A stretch of DNA of 49,922 bases from positions 1 to 49,922 of the forward strand of contig JANSWY010000031.1 in the NCBI GenBank assembly GCA_024743255.1, in the 5' to 3' direction. Below the pieces are notes generated by a model that saw only the letters and a list, made by a program, of their open reading frames with translations, was not told where the DNA came from and did no database searches. The DNA comes from a bacterium. GTDB taxonomy: Bacteria > Bacteroidota > Bacteroidia > Cytophagales > Cyclobacteriaceae. Numbering within the stretch: the stretch's first letter is position 1; every line of letters begins with the position of its first letter. The position numbers were made by a program, and so were the translations under genes. This document shows positions 43,507 through 49,922 of the stretch, in pieces.

Positions 43507-44115
43507 ATGTTTAAACTTATTCCAGCCTTTTTTGTATGCTGCCTAACCATTTTTAATTCTTTTGGACAAGATTATGACCTAACTATTAAGGAAAAAAAGA
43601 AAGAAATAACCGGAATCAGTTATCAAGGATACTCAACATCATTTGAAGTAGGGCAGAGCAAACTCCAAAAAGCCTGGTGGAAACACACCAAAAAGTTCGG
43701 AGTACTTGACAACATGAGAAGCCACTACGTACTTAAAATCCCTACTTCCGACAAAACACTTCTTCCAATAAGTCTTATCCAAACAACAGAAGGTACAGAT
43801 AGCACTTCCACACTCTTCCTGGCTGTTTTTGATCAAACAAATAATAGCTACAAAAAGCAGGTGAGGTCAATGTTATTAGAATTTAAAGTCCAGTTTTATG
43901 TCATGGCTCTAGAAGAAAAAATTCAAAACACCGAAAGCCAACTAGCAGATGTAGGAGCCTCCTACCAATCAGAACTTCTTCAGGAAGCCAAAATGAAGAA
44001 GAAGGGACTTAGTTCTTCGACTGATAATTCACACAAGGAAAAGCTTATTCAAGAGATTACACGGCTTACTTATGAGTTGGAGGAGTTGAAGAGGGAGTTG
44101 ATTGAGGTGAGGTAG
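43507..44115 (+). CDS. Exported protein with C-terminal coiled coil, 202 aa
   Basis: A signal peptide (MFKLIPAFFVCCLTIFNSFG, cut before QDYDLT) is followed by a ~120-residue mixed domain (GISYQGYSTSFEVGQSKLQKAWWKHTKKFG) and a strongly charged coiled coil to the C-terminus (EKLIQEITRLTYELEELKRELIEVR). I do not recognise the family. Its stop codon lies 2 nt before the left inverted repeat of the four-helix-bundle unit, so its mRNA would carry that repeat as 3' UTR. Confidence 0.75.
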   Translation: MFKLIPAFFVCCLTIFNSFGQDYDLTIKEKKKEITGISYQGYSTSFEVGQSKLQKAWWKHTKKFGVLDNMRSHYVLKIPTSDKTLLPISLIQTTEGTDSTSTLFLAVFDQTNNSYKKQVRSMLLEFKVQFYVMALEEKIQNTESQLADVGASYQSELLQEAKMKKKGLSSSTDNSHKEKLIQEITRLTYELEELKRELIEVR

Positions 44116-44117
44116 AC

Positions 44118-44149
44118 TCAGTTATCAGTTGTCTGTTGTCGGTTTTTTA
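44118..44149 (+). repeat. Left inverted repeat of the IVS-like unit
   Basis: Reads TCAGTTATCAGTTGTCTGTT and onward to a run of six T. Inside it is a degenerate 7-nt period: CAGTTAT, CAGTTGT, CTGTTGT, CGGTTTT. It starts 2 nt after the stop of the gene at 43507. Confidence 0.9.
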
Positions 44150-44150
44150 G

Positions 44151-44519
44151 TTACTTCCATGAGTTTAATACATAGATGGTAAACTTGTTTATTCTGGCTC
44201 CCAATTGATCATATTGGATTTGTATCTCATGGACTTCCTTTTCAAAATCTGGATATAGTGCTTTGATTTTTTCTAAGTGAACCAACGTCTCATAGTTACT
44301 CGCTTGGGAATAGGTCAGAAATTTCAGGAAATCATTTTTATACCGTTTTCTTCCATAGCCTTCTACTATATTGGAGTTTATAGAATCTGCTGACCTTCTT
44401 AACTGACTTCCTAACTCGTACAATCCATACTTCGGAAGTCTCAATGAAAATTTATGTACCCTCAAAAAAAGCTCTAACGAAATCTTGTAAATATCCAGGT
44501 CATGATATGATTTAGCCAT
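44151..44519 (-). CDS. Four-helix-bundle protein (S23 / 23S rRNA IVS-protein family)
   Basis: 122 aa. The family pattern is plain: DLDIYKISLELFLRVHKFSLRLPKYGLYELGSQLRRSADSINSNIVEGYGRKRYKNDFLKFLTYSQASNYETLVHLEKIKAL. Relatives are encoded in 23S rRNA intervening sequences and include the Avd accessory protein of diversity-generating retroelements; they are basic, form rings and bind nucleic acid. No reverse transcriptase or template/variable repeat is in the window, so a retroelement role here is unlikely. The gene is enclosed by 32-nt inverted repeats. Confidence 0.93.
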   Translation of the reverse strand: MAKSYHDLDIYKISLELFLRVHKFSLRLPKYGLYELGSQLRRSADSINSNIVEGYGRKRYKNDFLKFLTYSQASNYETLVHLEKIKALYPDFEKEVHEIQIQYDQLGARINKFTIYVLNSWK

Positions 44520-44561
44520 TCGACATGATGATTGTTTAGAGGCAATATATCAAAGCCAAAG

Positions 44562-44593
44562 TAAAAAACTGACAACAGACAACTGATAACTGA
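44562..44593 (-). repeat. Right inverted repeat of the IVS-like unit
   Basis: Inverted copy of 44118-44149 with a single difference (A for G opposite 44141). It lies 42 nt upstream of the four-helix-bundle start. The following ~170 nt to the TonB receptor gene hold only weak hairpins (TAGCC/GGCTA and CTAAAG/CTTTAG near 44722-44753) and no gene. Confidence 0.9.
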
Positions 44594-44763
44594 CAGCTTC
44601 TATCAATTAAACAAGCAAACTCCAGAAATACCACACTAAATCAGTAAATCATCTAAAGTTCGCGCTCCACAAAAAGCAAAAGCACAGCCGAATCAACGAC
44701 CATGCCTTTTAAACATTACTAAAGGAATCTTTAGCTAGCCTTTTTGGCTATTAATACGTGTCT

Positions 44764-47640
44764 TTAAAACTTATATCCGAATCTTACAGAAATCGCAGTT
44801 GCAGGTCTCTCTTGTGTGAAGAATTGAGTTGCTGCCTGATATGATCTGAAGATCTGCTCTTTCTTGTCATTCAATATGTTTGATACTTTAATTCCAATTT
44901 TCATTCTGTTATCAGTACCGAATGATTTGTTTGCGTTGAAGTTTACACTGTGGAATGGCACAGAGTAAATATCTGGTCTATCTGCTGCTCCTACGAATGT
45001 TAATGTCTCACCTTGAACATTGTAATAGATACCAGCTTCTAAACCATTTTCGAATCCTTCATAAGAGATACCTGTATTGATGATGTATGGTGCTTGTCCG
45101 GCCATATCCCTTGTACTCTTAATAGTTTCTCCAGTTCTAGCATTGTCTTGTCTTGACTTTAACTCAGTATCACTCATTTGAATTTCAGAGTCAGCTAGTG
45201 TGAAGTTTGATACGAACATGAATTCTTCAAATGACTCACCTAAGAAATCTAAGTGCTTTCTGAATTCAATCTCAAGTCCTAATACACTACCATCTCCTAC
45301 GTTTCTTGGTTGGAAGTTATTTGCGGCAGTTGTGTACTGTACAATCTCAATTGGATTTTGTAGAGTTTTGTAAAAAACACTTGCGGATAATGTCTGTCCT
45401 CCTGGCATAAACATCTCCCATCTTAAGTCATAGTTATTAACTCTTGATGATCTTAAATTTCCATCCCAGAATACATCACCAGTTTGATCATTTTTATCCT
45501 CGAAGAATCCTCCAATAAAAGTTCTGCCAGTAAGTGGATCAATGATATTAGCATAAGAAGCTTCTTTGAAAGAAGGACGAGCTATTGTTCTAGCATAAGA
45601 AGCTCTAAGGTTTTGATTTTCATTTAATGAGTATATCAAGTTTGCAGTTGGAAATAAATCCAAATCATCAATCACTTGTACATTATTAAACACTTCATTT
45701 TCCTGGTTAACACCAGTATAGTTCTGAGTGTATCTCTCCATACGCAATCCAAGAACCGTTTTGAAATTGTTACTTACATACATTTCATTACTCGCAAATA
45801 CAGAAGTATTATTAACATTTGCGTCGTACTTATTTGGGTTGTTTGGAATAAATAGAGGAGTATATGTTACACCATTTCCATTAGTCAAAGACCATAAGTT
45901 ATCAACAGACATGATATCATCTGGATTTCCAGTAATATCAGTACTGTTAGTTGCGATTTGGAAATTCTCTATGTTATAATCTCTTTGTTTGTATGTGTGA
46001 CCACCACCAAACTTAAAGCTAGCATCTCTTCCTACCATGAAGTAGTCATATTTAGCAGAAGCAGTAGACGCAATATTTCTTTCTTCAAGGTTTCTCCAAA
46101 TTCTCTCAGGTAATCCAACTTCAGTACCTACTGAGAAGTCTCCATCATCATTTACTCTAACTCTTGTAAATCTGATATCTGGATCTTCGATAGTTGAAAT
46201 TGTTGGAGAAACTCTCCATTCAAATTCCATAGTACCAGATTGATTAGAGTGCACACCGCTCAATAATAAGTTGGTCATTGATCTTTGGCTGTACTCAAGG
46301 TTATTCTGGATTGCCTCAAAATTAGATCCCTGATCACTACCTGAATAATCGAATAGTGCAGCCTTAGATTCTCCATTTTGTAATCTTAAGATGCTTAATT
46401 TATACTTTGATCTGTCAGTCTTGAATGCTATTCCTCCTAATGCTCCAATAAGGACATTATTTGTTCCAACATCCCCTCTTGAAAGCTCTCTTAATTCCAA
46501 TTCATTTTCATCAAATGAATTTGCTCTACCATATCTACTGTATACCGCATCCTCAAGGAATTCAGTTTCATTTTTATAACTGATTGAAGCAAAGTAACCA
46601 AGTTTGCCTTTTGCCAATGAAATTTGATTTCCAAAGCTTGTTCCAATGCTGAAATCCATGAAGCTATTGTCTCTCATAGTAGCAAGGTTTGGATTAAACC
46701 CTTCTAATATCTGTCTGTATCTCGCTGCATCAGTTTGATTTCTTAATGCATCAGTTTGGAATGGAATGTATGTAGGGTTATCCGCAGTAGGAATTTCTCT
46801 GTCTCCATTATCAAAACCAAGCCAATCAGTTGAGCTACCTTCGTATGTCACGTAATCACTATTGAAGTGCATAGCTGGGTTGAAACCTAACCCACCAGAC
46901 AATTTCCAAGTTCTCTCATCCGGAAAGTCCTTAGTTTCGATATTCACAATACCTCCTGTAGCATCAGCAGGAAGATCTGCTGTGAAGGATTTAAGTACTA
47001 CAATGTTATTAATGATATTGGTTGGGAAAATATCCATCTGAATAGTGTTTCTATCAGGATCCAAACCAGGGATATCCATCCCGTTTAACATTGTCTTAGT
47101 GTATCTATCTCCAAGGCCTCTTACGTAAACATATTTTCCACCTTCAACAGAAACACCTGTAACTCTTTTCATAGCCGATGCAGCATTAGAATCTCCGATT
47201 TTTCTAAAGTTCTGAGCGGAAATTCCATCCAATACATTAGCTGATTTCTTTTTAATAGTATAAAGTGCAGCTTCTGAGTCTCTTATTACTTCAGCAGTTA
47301 CAACTACTTCAGCAAGTTCTTCAACTGCTTCTTTCATTCTAATAGTGTTGAAGTTGGTTACTTCACCTGAAAGTATTTCAACACCGCTAATTGTGATTGT
47401 CTTAAACGATACAAAAGAAAATTGTAAATCGTAAGTCCCTGGTGCAAGACTGATTTCAAACGCACCCTCAAAGTCTGTGATTGATCCGGTTGTTGTTCCT
47501 GCTACAACTACTGTAACTCCGTAAAGTTCTTCGCCATTAGCATCATCAATAACCTTTCCTCTGACTGTTCCGTTTTGCGCTGCTGCAGTAAATACCGTAC
47601 CCAATAGCAACAGGCTGCAAAAAATTTTTGTAATGTTCAT
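44764..47640 (-). CDS. TonB-dependent receptor with carboxypeptidase-regulatory domain
   Basis: 958 aa. Signal peptide (IFCSLLLLGTVFTAAA-QN), CarboxypepD_reg-like domain (GTVRGKVIDDANGEELYGVTVVVAGTTTGSITDFEGAFEISL), plug domain (SAASAMKRVTGVSVEGGKYVYVRGLGDRYTKTMLNG) and a ~700-residue barrel ending in ISVRFGYKF. The plug's VRGLGDRYTKTMLNG is typical of the FecA/catecholate-like Bacteroidota group rather than of SusC. The ligand is unknown. It sits behind the surface lipoprotein gene, with its own promoter and a palindrome in the 106-nt gap. Confidence 0.94.
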   Translation of the reverse strand: MNITKIFCSLLLLGTVFTAAAQNGTVRGKVIDDANGEELYGVTVVVAGTTTGSITDFEGAFEISLAPGTYDLQFSFVSFKTITISGVEILSGEVTNFNTIRMKEAVEELAEVVVTAEVIRDSEAALYTIKKKSANVLDGISAQNFRKIGDSNAASAMKRVTGVSVEGGKYVYVRGLGDRYTKTMLNGMDIPGLDPDRNTIQMDIFPTNIINNIVVLKSFTADLPADATGGIVNIETKDFPDERTWKLSGGLGFNPAMHFNSDYVTYEGSSTDWLGFDNGDREIPTADNPTYIPFQTDALRNQTDAARYRQILEGFNPNLATMRDNSFMDFSIGTSFGNQISLAKGKLGYFASISYKNETEFLEDAVYSRYGRANSFDENELELRELSRGDVGTNNVLIGALGGIAFKTDRSKYKLSILRLQNGESKAALFDYSGSDQGSNFEAIQNNLEYSQRSMTNLLLSGVHSNQSGTMEFEWRVSPTISTIEDPDIRFTRVRVNDDGDFSVGTEVGLPERIWRNLEERNIASTASAKYDYFMVGRDASFKFGGGHTYKQRDYNIENFQIATNSTDITGNPDDIMSVDNLWSLTNGNGVTYTPLFIPNNPNKYDANVNNTSVFASNEMYVSNNFKTVLGLRMERYTQNYTGVNQENEVFNNVQVIDDLDLFPTANLIYSLNENQNLRASYARTIARPSFKEASYANIIDPLTGRTFIGGFFEDKNDQTGDVFWDGNLRSSRVNNYDLRWEMFMPGGQTLSASVFYKTLQNPIEIVQYTTAANNFQPRNVGDGSVLGLEIEFRKHLDFLGESFEEFMFVSNFTLADSEIQMSDTELKSRQDNARTGETIKSTRDMAGQAPYIINTGISYEGFENGLEAGIYYNVQGETLTFVGAADRPDIYSVPFHSVNFNANKSFGTDNRMKIGIKVSNILNDKKEQIFRSYQAATQFFTQERPATAISVRFGYKF

Positions 47641-47668
47641 TTATCCCTTAGTAATGTGTAATTGCACG

Positions 47669-47696
47669 CAAAAGTAAAAGAAACTCATAGGCTCAA
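47669..47696 (-). promoter_or_regulatory. Promoter of the TonB-dependent receptor gene
   Basis: On the minus strand a TTG (47694-47696), exactly 17 nt spacing and TACTTTTG (47669-47676) match the full Bacteroidota promoter consensus. It lies about 29 nt before the ATG at 47640. The -33 TTG lies in the centre of the 30-bp palindrome at 47682-47711. Best promoter in the window. Confidence 0.6.
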
Positions 47697-47711
47697 TTGA
47701 ACCTATGAGTT
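47682..47711. promoter_or_regulatory. 30-bp near-perfect palindrome: operator or terminator
   Basis: Arms AACTCATAGG and CCTATGAGTT are perfect inverted copies and the 10-nt centre (CTCAATTGAA) is itself symmetric except for its two outer bases, so 28 of 30 positions are symmetric. It covers the -33 and spacer region of the receptor promoter, as a repressor or activator site would. As RNA it would also be a hairpin followed by a T-rich flank, so it may end the upstream lipoprotein transcript. Confidence 0.65.
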
Positions 47712-47746
47712 AATTCTATGTTATGATATCTTTAACAACGTGGCTA

Positions 47747-49006
47747 TTAGAAGTCAGAAAGTTCACCTTCTGCATCAGCTAAAGTCCATCCAGTAAAGTC
47801 GCTCTTAGTAGCTCCAACAGTAGGAGTAGTTACTACAGTAGCACCTGGCGCGATAGTTTCGAATGCAGTACCAGCAGTAGACTTATCAGCGAAGATGTCT
47901 TCGATTGTTAAGTTTCCTGTTGAAAGATGGCTAACGTTGAACTCAAGACCTGTGAATGTGATATCACCAGCTAAGTAGTTAGCAGCTACACCGTCATTAT
48001 CAAGCTCAGCATCTGAATCATCTGAGAAATTGAAGAAGTAAAGGTTAGATAAGTTAGCAGTCAAACCAGATCTGCAGTCGAAGTACTCTCCTCCTCCTTC
48101 TCCATCGTCGTTGAAACCTTTTAAAGAACCGTTAGTGATAGTGTGAGTACCAGCAGCATCTCCTTCAGGACCGTCAAGCTCCATTGCATGGTCAGTTTGG
48201 TCACCACCGATAACGATGAAGTTATCAAGAGTACCAGACCAAGCCTGGTCAGTATCGATTGCATCATCACCTACATTCCAAACGATAGCGTCGCTTACGT
48301 TTACAGTTCCACCGAAAAATTCGATTCCGTCATCCTGGTTAGCAACAACCTCAACGTGATCGATAGTAGTTCCTGTTCCAACTCCACCAAGAGTTAAACC
48401 GTTGATCTCGTTACCTTCACCGATGTTAGCTCCACCATGTCTGATAGATACATACTGGATTGTTCCAGAGTTATCAGCAGCGTCGCCACCACCATAAAGA
48501 CCGTTAGTGTCACTTGGAGGAATACCTTCAATTTGTACAGCATCTGCATCAGCAGAGATAGGAGCGTTACCAAGAACGATCAAACCACCCCAAAGACCGA
48601 TTAGGTCAGAAGAAAGGTTAGGACCAGCAACCTCACCGATAGTGATCTCATCTGCAATAGAAGTCATGATAATTGGAGAAGAAGCAGTTCCAACAGCGTT
48701 AAGTGTTCCACCTCTTGCAACAACAAGTGCAGTAGCATTAGCACCTGAACCTGCTTGACCTTTAATGATACTACCAGCTTCGATAGTAAGAGTAGCACCT
48801 GATTCAACTACGATTCTTCCAGCAAGAACGTAGATAGAGTCTCCTGACCAAGTAGCGTCAGAAGTGATATTAGCATCAACTAATACACCTAATCCACCTT
48901 CAAGTTCGTTTTCAACGATCGTTGTAACAGATGGCTCGTCATCACCACAAGATGTAACGAAGATTAGTCCAGAAAGCAAAATTGCTAATCCAAATAATTT
49001 TTTCAT
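47747..49006 (-). CDS. Surface lipoprotein with right-handed beta-helix features
   Basis: 419 aa. A lipoprotein signal ends in LIFVTSC-GDDEPS; the acidic GDDE directly after the cysteine resembles Bacteroidota surface-export signals. The body has parallel beta-helix character (GRIVVESGATLTIEAGSIIKG, TIDHVEVVANQDDGIEFFGGTVNVSDAIVWNVGDDAIDTD, GTIQYVSIRHGG) and many aspartates that could bind Ca2+. The coding DNA is visibly more GC-rich and more uniform in codon choice than its neighbours, which suggests high expression. It precedes the TonB-dependent receptor on the same strand, so the pair may take up one ligand. Substrate unknown. Confidence 0.85.
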   Translation of the reverse strand: MKKLFGLAILLSGLIFVTSCGDDEPSVTTIVENELEGGLGVLVDANITSDATWSGDSIYVLAGRIVVESGATLTIEAGSIIKGQAGSGANATALVVARGGTLNAVGTASSPIIMTSIADEITIGEVAGPNLSSDLIGLWGGLIVLGNAPISADADAVQIEGIPPSDTNGLYGGGDAADNSGTIQYVSIRHGGANIGEGNEINGLTLGGVGTGTTIDHVEVVANQDDGIEFFGGTVNVSDAIVWNVGDDAIDTDQAWSGTLDNFIVIGGDQTDHAMELDGPEGDAAGTHTITNGSLKGFNDDGEGGGEYFDCRSGLTANLSNLYFFNFSDDSDAELDNDGVAANYLAGDITFTGLEFNVSHLSTGNLTIEDIFADKSTAGTAFETIAPGATVVTTPTVGATKSDFTGWTLADAEGELSDF

Positions 49007-49055
49007 TTTTTTAAAGAATTAAAATAGTTAGAGTCTAGTTCTAAAATTATAGTTG

Positions 49056-49063
49056 CAAAGCTA
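49056..49063 (-). promoter_or_regulatory. -7 promoter element for the surface lipoprotein
   Basis: The minus strand reads TAGCTTTG, an exact TAnnTTTG, 50 nt before the ATG, giving a leader of about 45 nt. No TTG lies at the -33 distance. The remaining gap to the MoxR gene (to 49265) is AT-rich and shows nothing else. Confidence 0.5.
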
Positions 49064-49265
49064 TGTTGATGAATCGGGAGAGGTATTTGGCTAAAAGTTA
49101 CCTTTAGTTTATGAAATGGTAAACTGAGGCAAAGTTGAAGTAACTTTTTCGTAACAAAGGCGAATACGCAATATTTTAACCGCTGAAAATCAGTTAGTTA
49201 CACTATTACAGAAATATTATGAAAAATGGTTGTAAGTGAAAAATTATCTTAACATTAAGAAAATA

Positions 49266-49922
49266 TCACTTGTTGATAATGACTTTTCTAAGAATACTGG
49301 CTACAATATCCTTTGTAGAGACACCATCTGCCTCTGCTTCATAGTTTAGGAGAATTCTGTGATTAAATACATCTGTTGCGATTTCCTTAATATCTTCTGG
49401 CAATACATAATCTCTGCCATCAAAGAAAGCTATCGCTTTAGCTGCAAGATTCAGATTGATTGAAGCTCTTGGGGACGCTCCAAAGTCTATATAGTGTGCT
49501 TCTTCGTTCAAACCGTACTCATTTGGTTTTCTGGAAGCAAATACTAATTCTACTATATATCTCTCTAAAGACTCAGAAATAGAAACCTGATTGATTTCAT
49601 TTCGAATTGCGAAGATGTCCTCTTTTGATAGGATTGTCTTCACCGTATTGTCAAACTGCATATTTGACATTCTTCTCATTACCTCCAGCTCTTCGTCTTT
49701 AGATGGGTAATCAACATGCACTTTTAACATGAATCTATCCACCTGAGCCTCAGGAAGCGGATAAGTACCTTCCTGATCAACCGGGTTTTGAGTGGCTAGT
49801 ACCAAAAATGGTCTATCCAATGAAAAGGTAGTTTCTCCAATAGTCACCTGCTTTTCCTGCATTGCTTCAAGAAGTGCCGATTGAACTTTTGCAGGAGAAC
49901 GGTTTACCTCATCAGCAAGAAT
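49266..49922 (-). CDS. MoxR-family AAA+ ATPase, 5' end outside the window
   Basis: 219 codons are visible, open to the window edge. Walker B is ILADEVNRSPAKVQSALLEAM, followed by the sensor segment FLVLATQNPVDQEGTYPLPEAQVDRFMLKV, the typical MoxR core, and the helical lid (FGASPRASINLNLAAKAIAFFDGRDYVLPEDIKEIATDVFNHRI). Walker A lies beyond the edge. MoxR ATPases act as chaperones, usually beside DUF58 and VWA-domain genes, which may follow off-window. Confidence 0.95.
   Translation of the reverse strand: MLADEVNRSPAKVQSALLEAMQEKQVTIGETTFSLDRPFLVLATQNPVDQEGTYPLPEAQVDRFMLKVHVDYPSKDEELEVMRRMSNMQFDNTVKTILSKEDIFAIRNEINQVSISESLERYIVELVFASRKPNEYGLNEEAHYIDFGASPRASINLNLAAKAIAFFDGRDYVLPEDIKEIATDVFNHRILLNYEAEADGVSTKDIVASILRKVIINK

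Larger units (their letters stand above)
44118..44593 (-). mobile_element. IVS-like unit: four-helix-bundle gene between 32-nt inverted repeats
   Basis: The unit is 476 bp. Left arm 44118-44149 and right arm 44562-44593 are inverted copies matching at 31 of 32 positions (only 44141 differs). Between them lies one gene, an S23-type four-helix-bundle protein, with its stop 1 nt from the left arm and its start 42 nt from the right arm. This is how 23S rRNA intervening sequences are built (complementary ends plus S23 ORF), but here the host site is the 3' flank of a protein gene. No target duplication is visible. Confidence 0.65.

Noticed and set aside
44151-44519. Diversity-generating retroelement with the four-helix-bundle gene as Avd
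   Set aside because: There is no reverse transcriptase and no template/variable repeat pair nearby; the inverted ends fit an IVS-like unit better.
44118-44593. Insertion sequence with a transposase
   Set aside because: The enclosed gene is a four-helix-bundle protein, not a transposase, and no target-site duplication is visible.
44722-44753. Terminator behind the TonB-dependent receptor gene
   Set aside because: Two small stems (5-6 bp) exist but no T-run follows on the minus strand, so I do not call a terminator.

Overview
The window is a piece of a Bacteroidota chromosome, most likely a gliding, marine-type member of the Cytophagales. The evidence is the type IX secretion/gliding set (gldK, gldL, gldM, gldN, a PorP/SprF-family gene and sprE/porW), a Bacteroidota-style ATP synthase operon without atpD and atpC, a SusC-like TonB-dependent receptor with a carboxypeptidase-regulatory N-terminus, DUF4271 beside hemD, low GC, and several exact copies of the Bacteroidota -7 promoter element TAnnTTTG just upstream of genes. 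I saw no rRNA, tRNA or CRISPR array.

Layout. 1-3116 (minus): an ECF sigma factor, a membrane anti-sigma candidate, a DUF4097-like exported protein and two small exported proteins, the last cut by the window edge. 3157-4580 (minus): a UbiA-like membrane protein overlapping a methyltransferase. 4651-11541 (minus): one long gene run, M23 peptidase - bactofilin - AtpZ-like - small membrane protein - atpB-E-F-H-A-G, closed by a terminator. 11727-19490 (plus): a PAS/GAF protein, then sprE - class A penicillin-binding protein - uvrC. 19536-25119 (minus): porP/sprF - gldK - gldL - gldM - gldN. 25207-28288: hemD and a DUF4271 gene (minus), divergent from hemW (plus). 28594-32476: a VWA-domain protein (minus) divergent from an ECF sigma factor and an anti-sigma/TonB-like fusion. 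33224-38910 (plus): glutaminase, two DUF3857 proteins (one with an intact transglutaminase triad, one without), a rhodanese and an MmcQ/YjbR protein. 38900-43442 (minus): TIGR01777 epimerase - LOG-family protein - uvrA. 43507-44593: an exported coiled-coil protein followed by a four-helix-bundle (S23-type) gene framed by 32-nt inverted repeats. 44764-49006 (minus): an outer-surface lipoprotein and a TonB-dependent receptor. 49266-49922: the 3' part of a MoxR ATPase gene.

How the parts work together. SprE and PorP/GldKLMN are components of one secretion and motility machine (outer-membrane-associated ring, inner-membrane proton-driven motor, OM partner). Peptidoglycan work is represented twice, by the class A PBP next to sprE and by the M23/bactofilin pair placed in front of the ATP synthase genes. 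Two independent ECF sigma/anti-sigma modules sit here, each linked to exported proteins of the envelope.

The most unusual object is the 476-bp unit at 44118-44593. Its complementary ends (31 of 32 positions) enclose an S23 four-helix-bundle ORF and would fold as RNA into a long stem. That is the architecture of the intervening sequences (IVS) that interrupt 23S rRNA in some bacteria, but here it lies 2 nt behind the stop codon of a protein gene. A second signal is a 30-bp near-perfect palindrome lying over the promoter of the TonB-dependent receptor. Non-ATG starts (TTG, GTG) are forced by the reading frames of at least eight genes.
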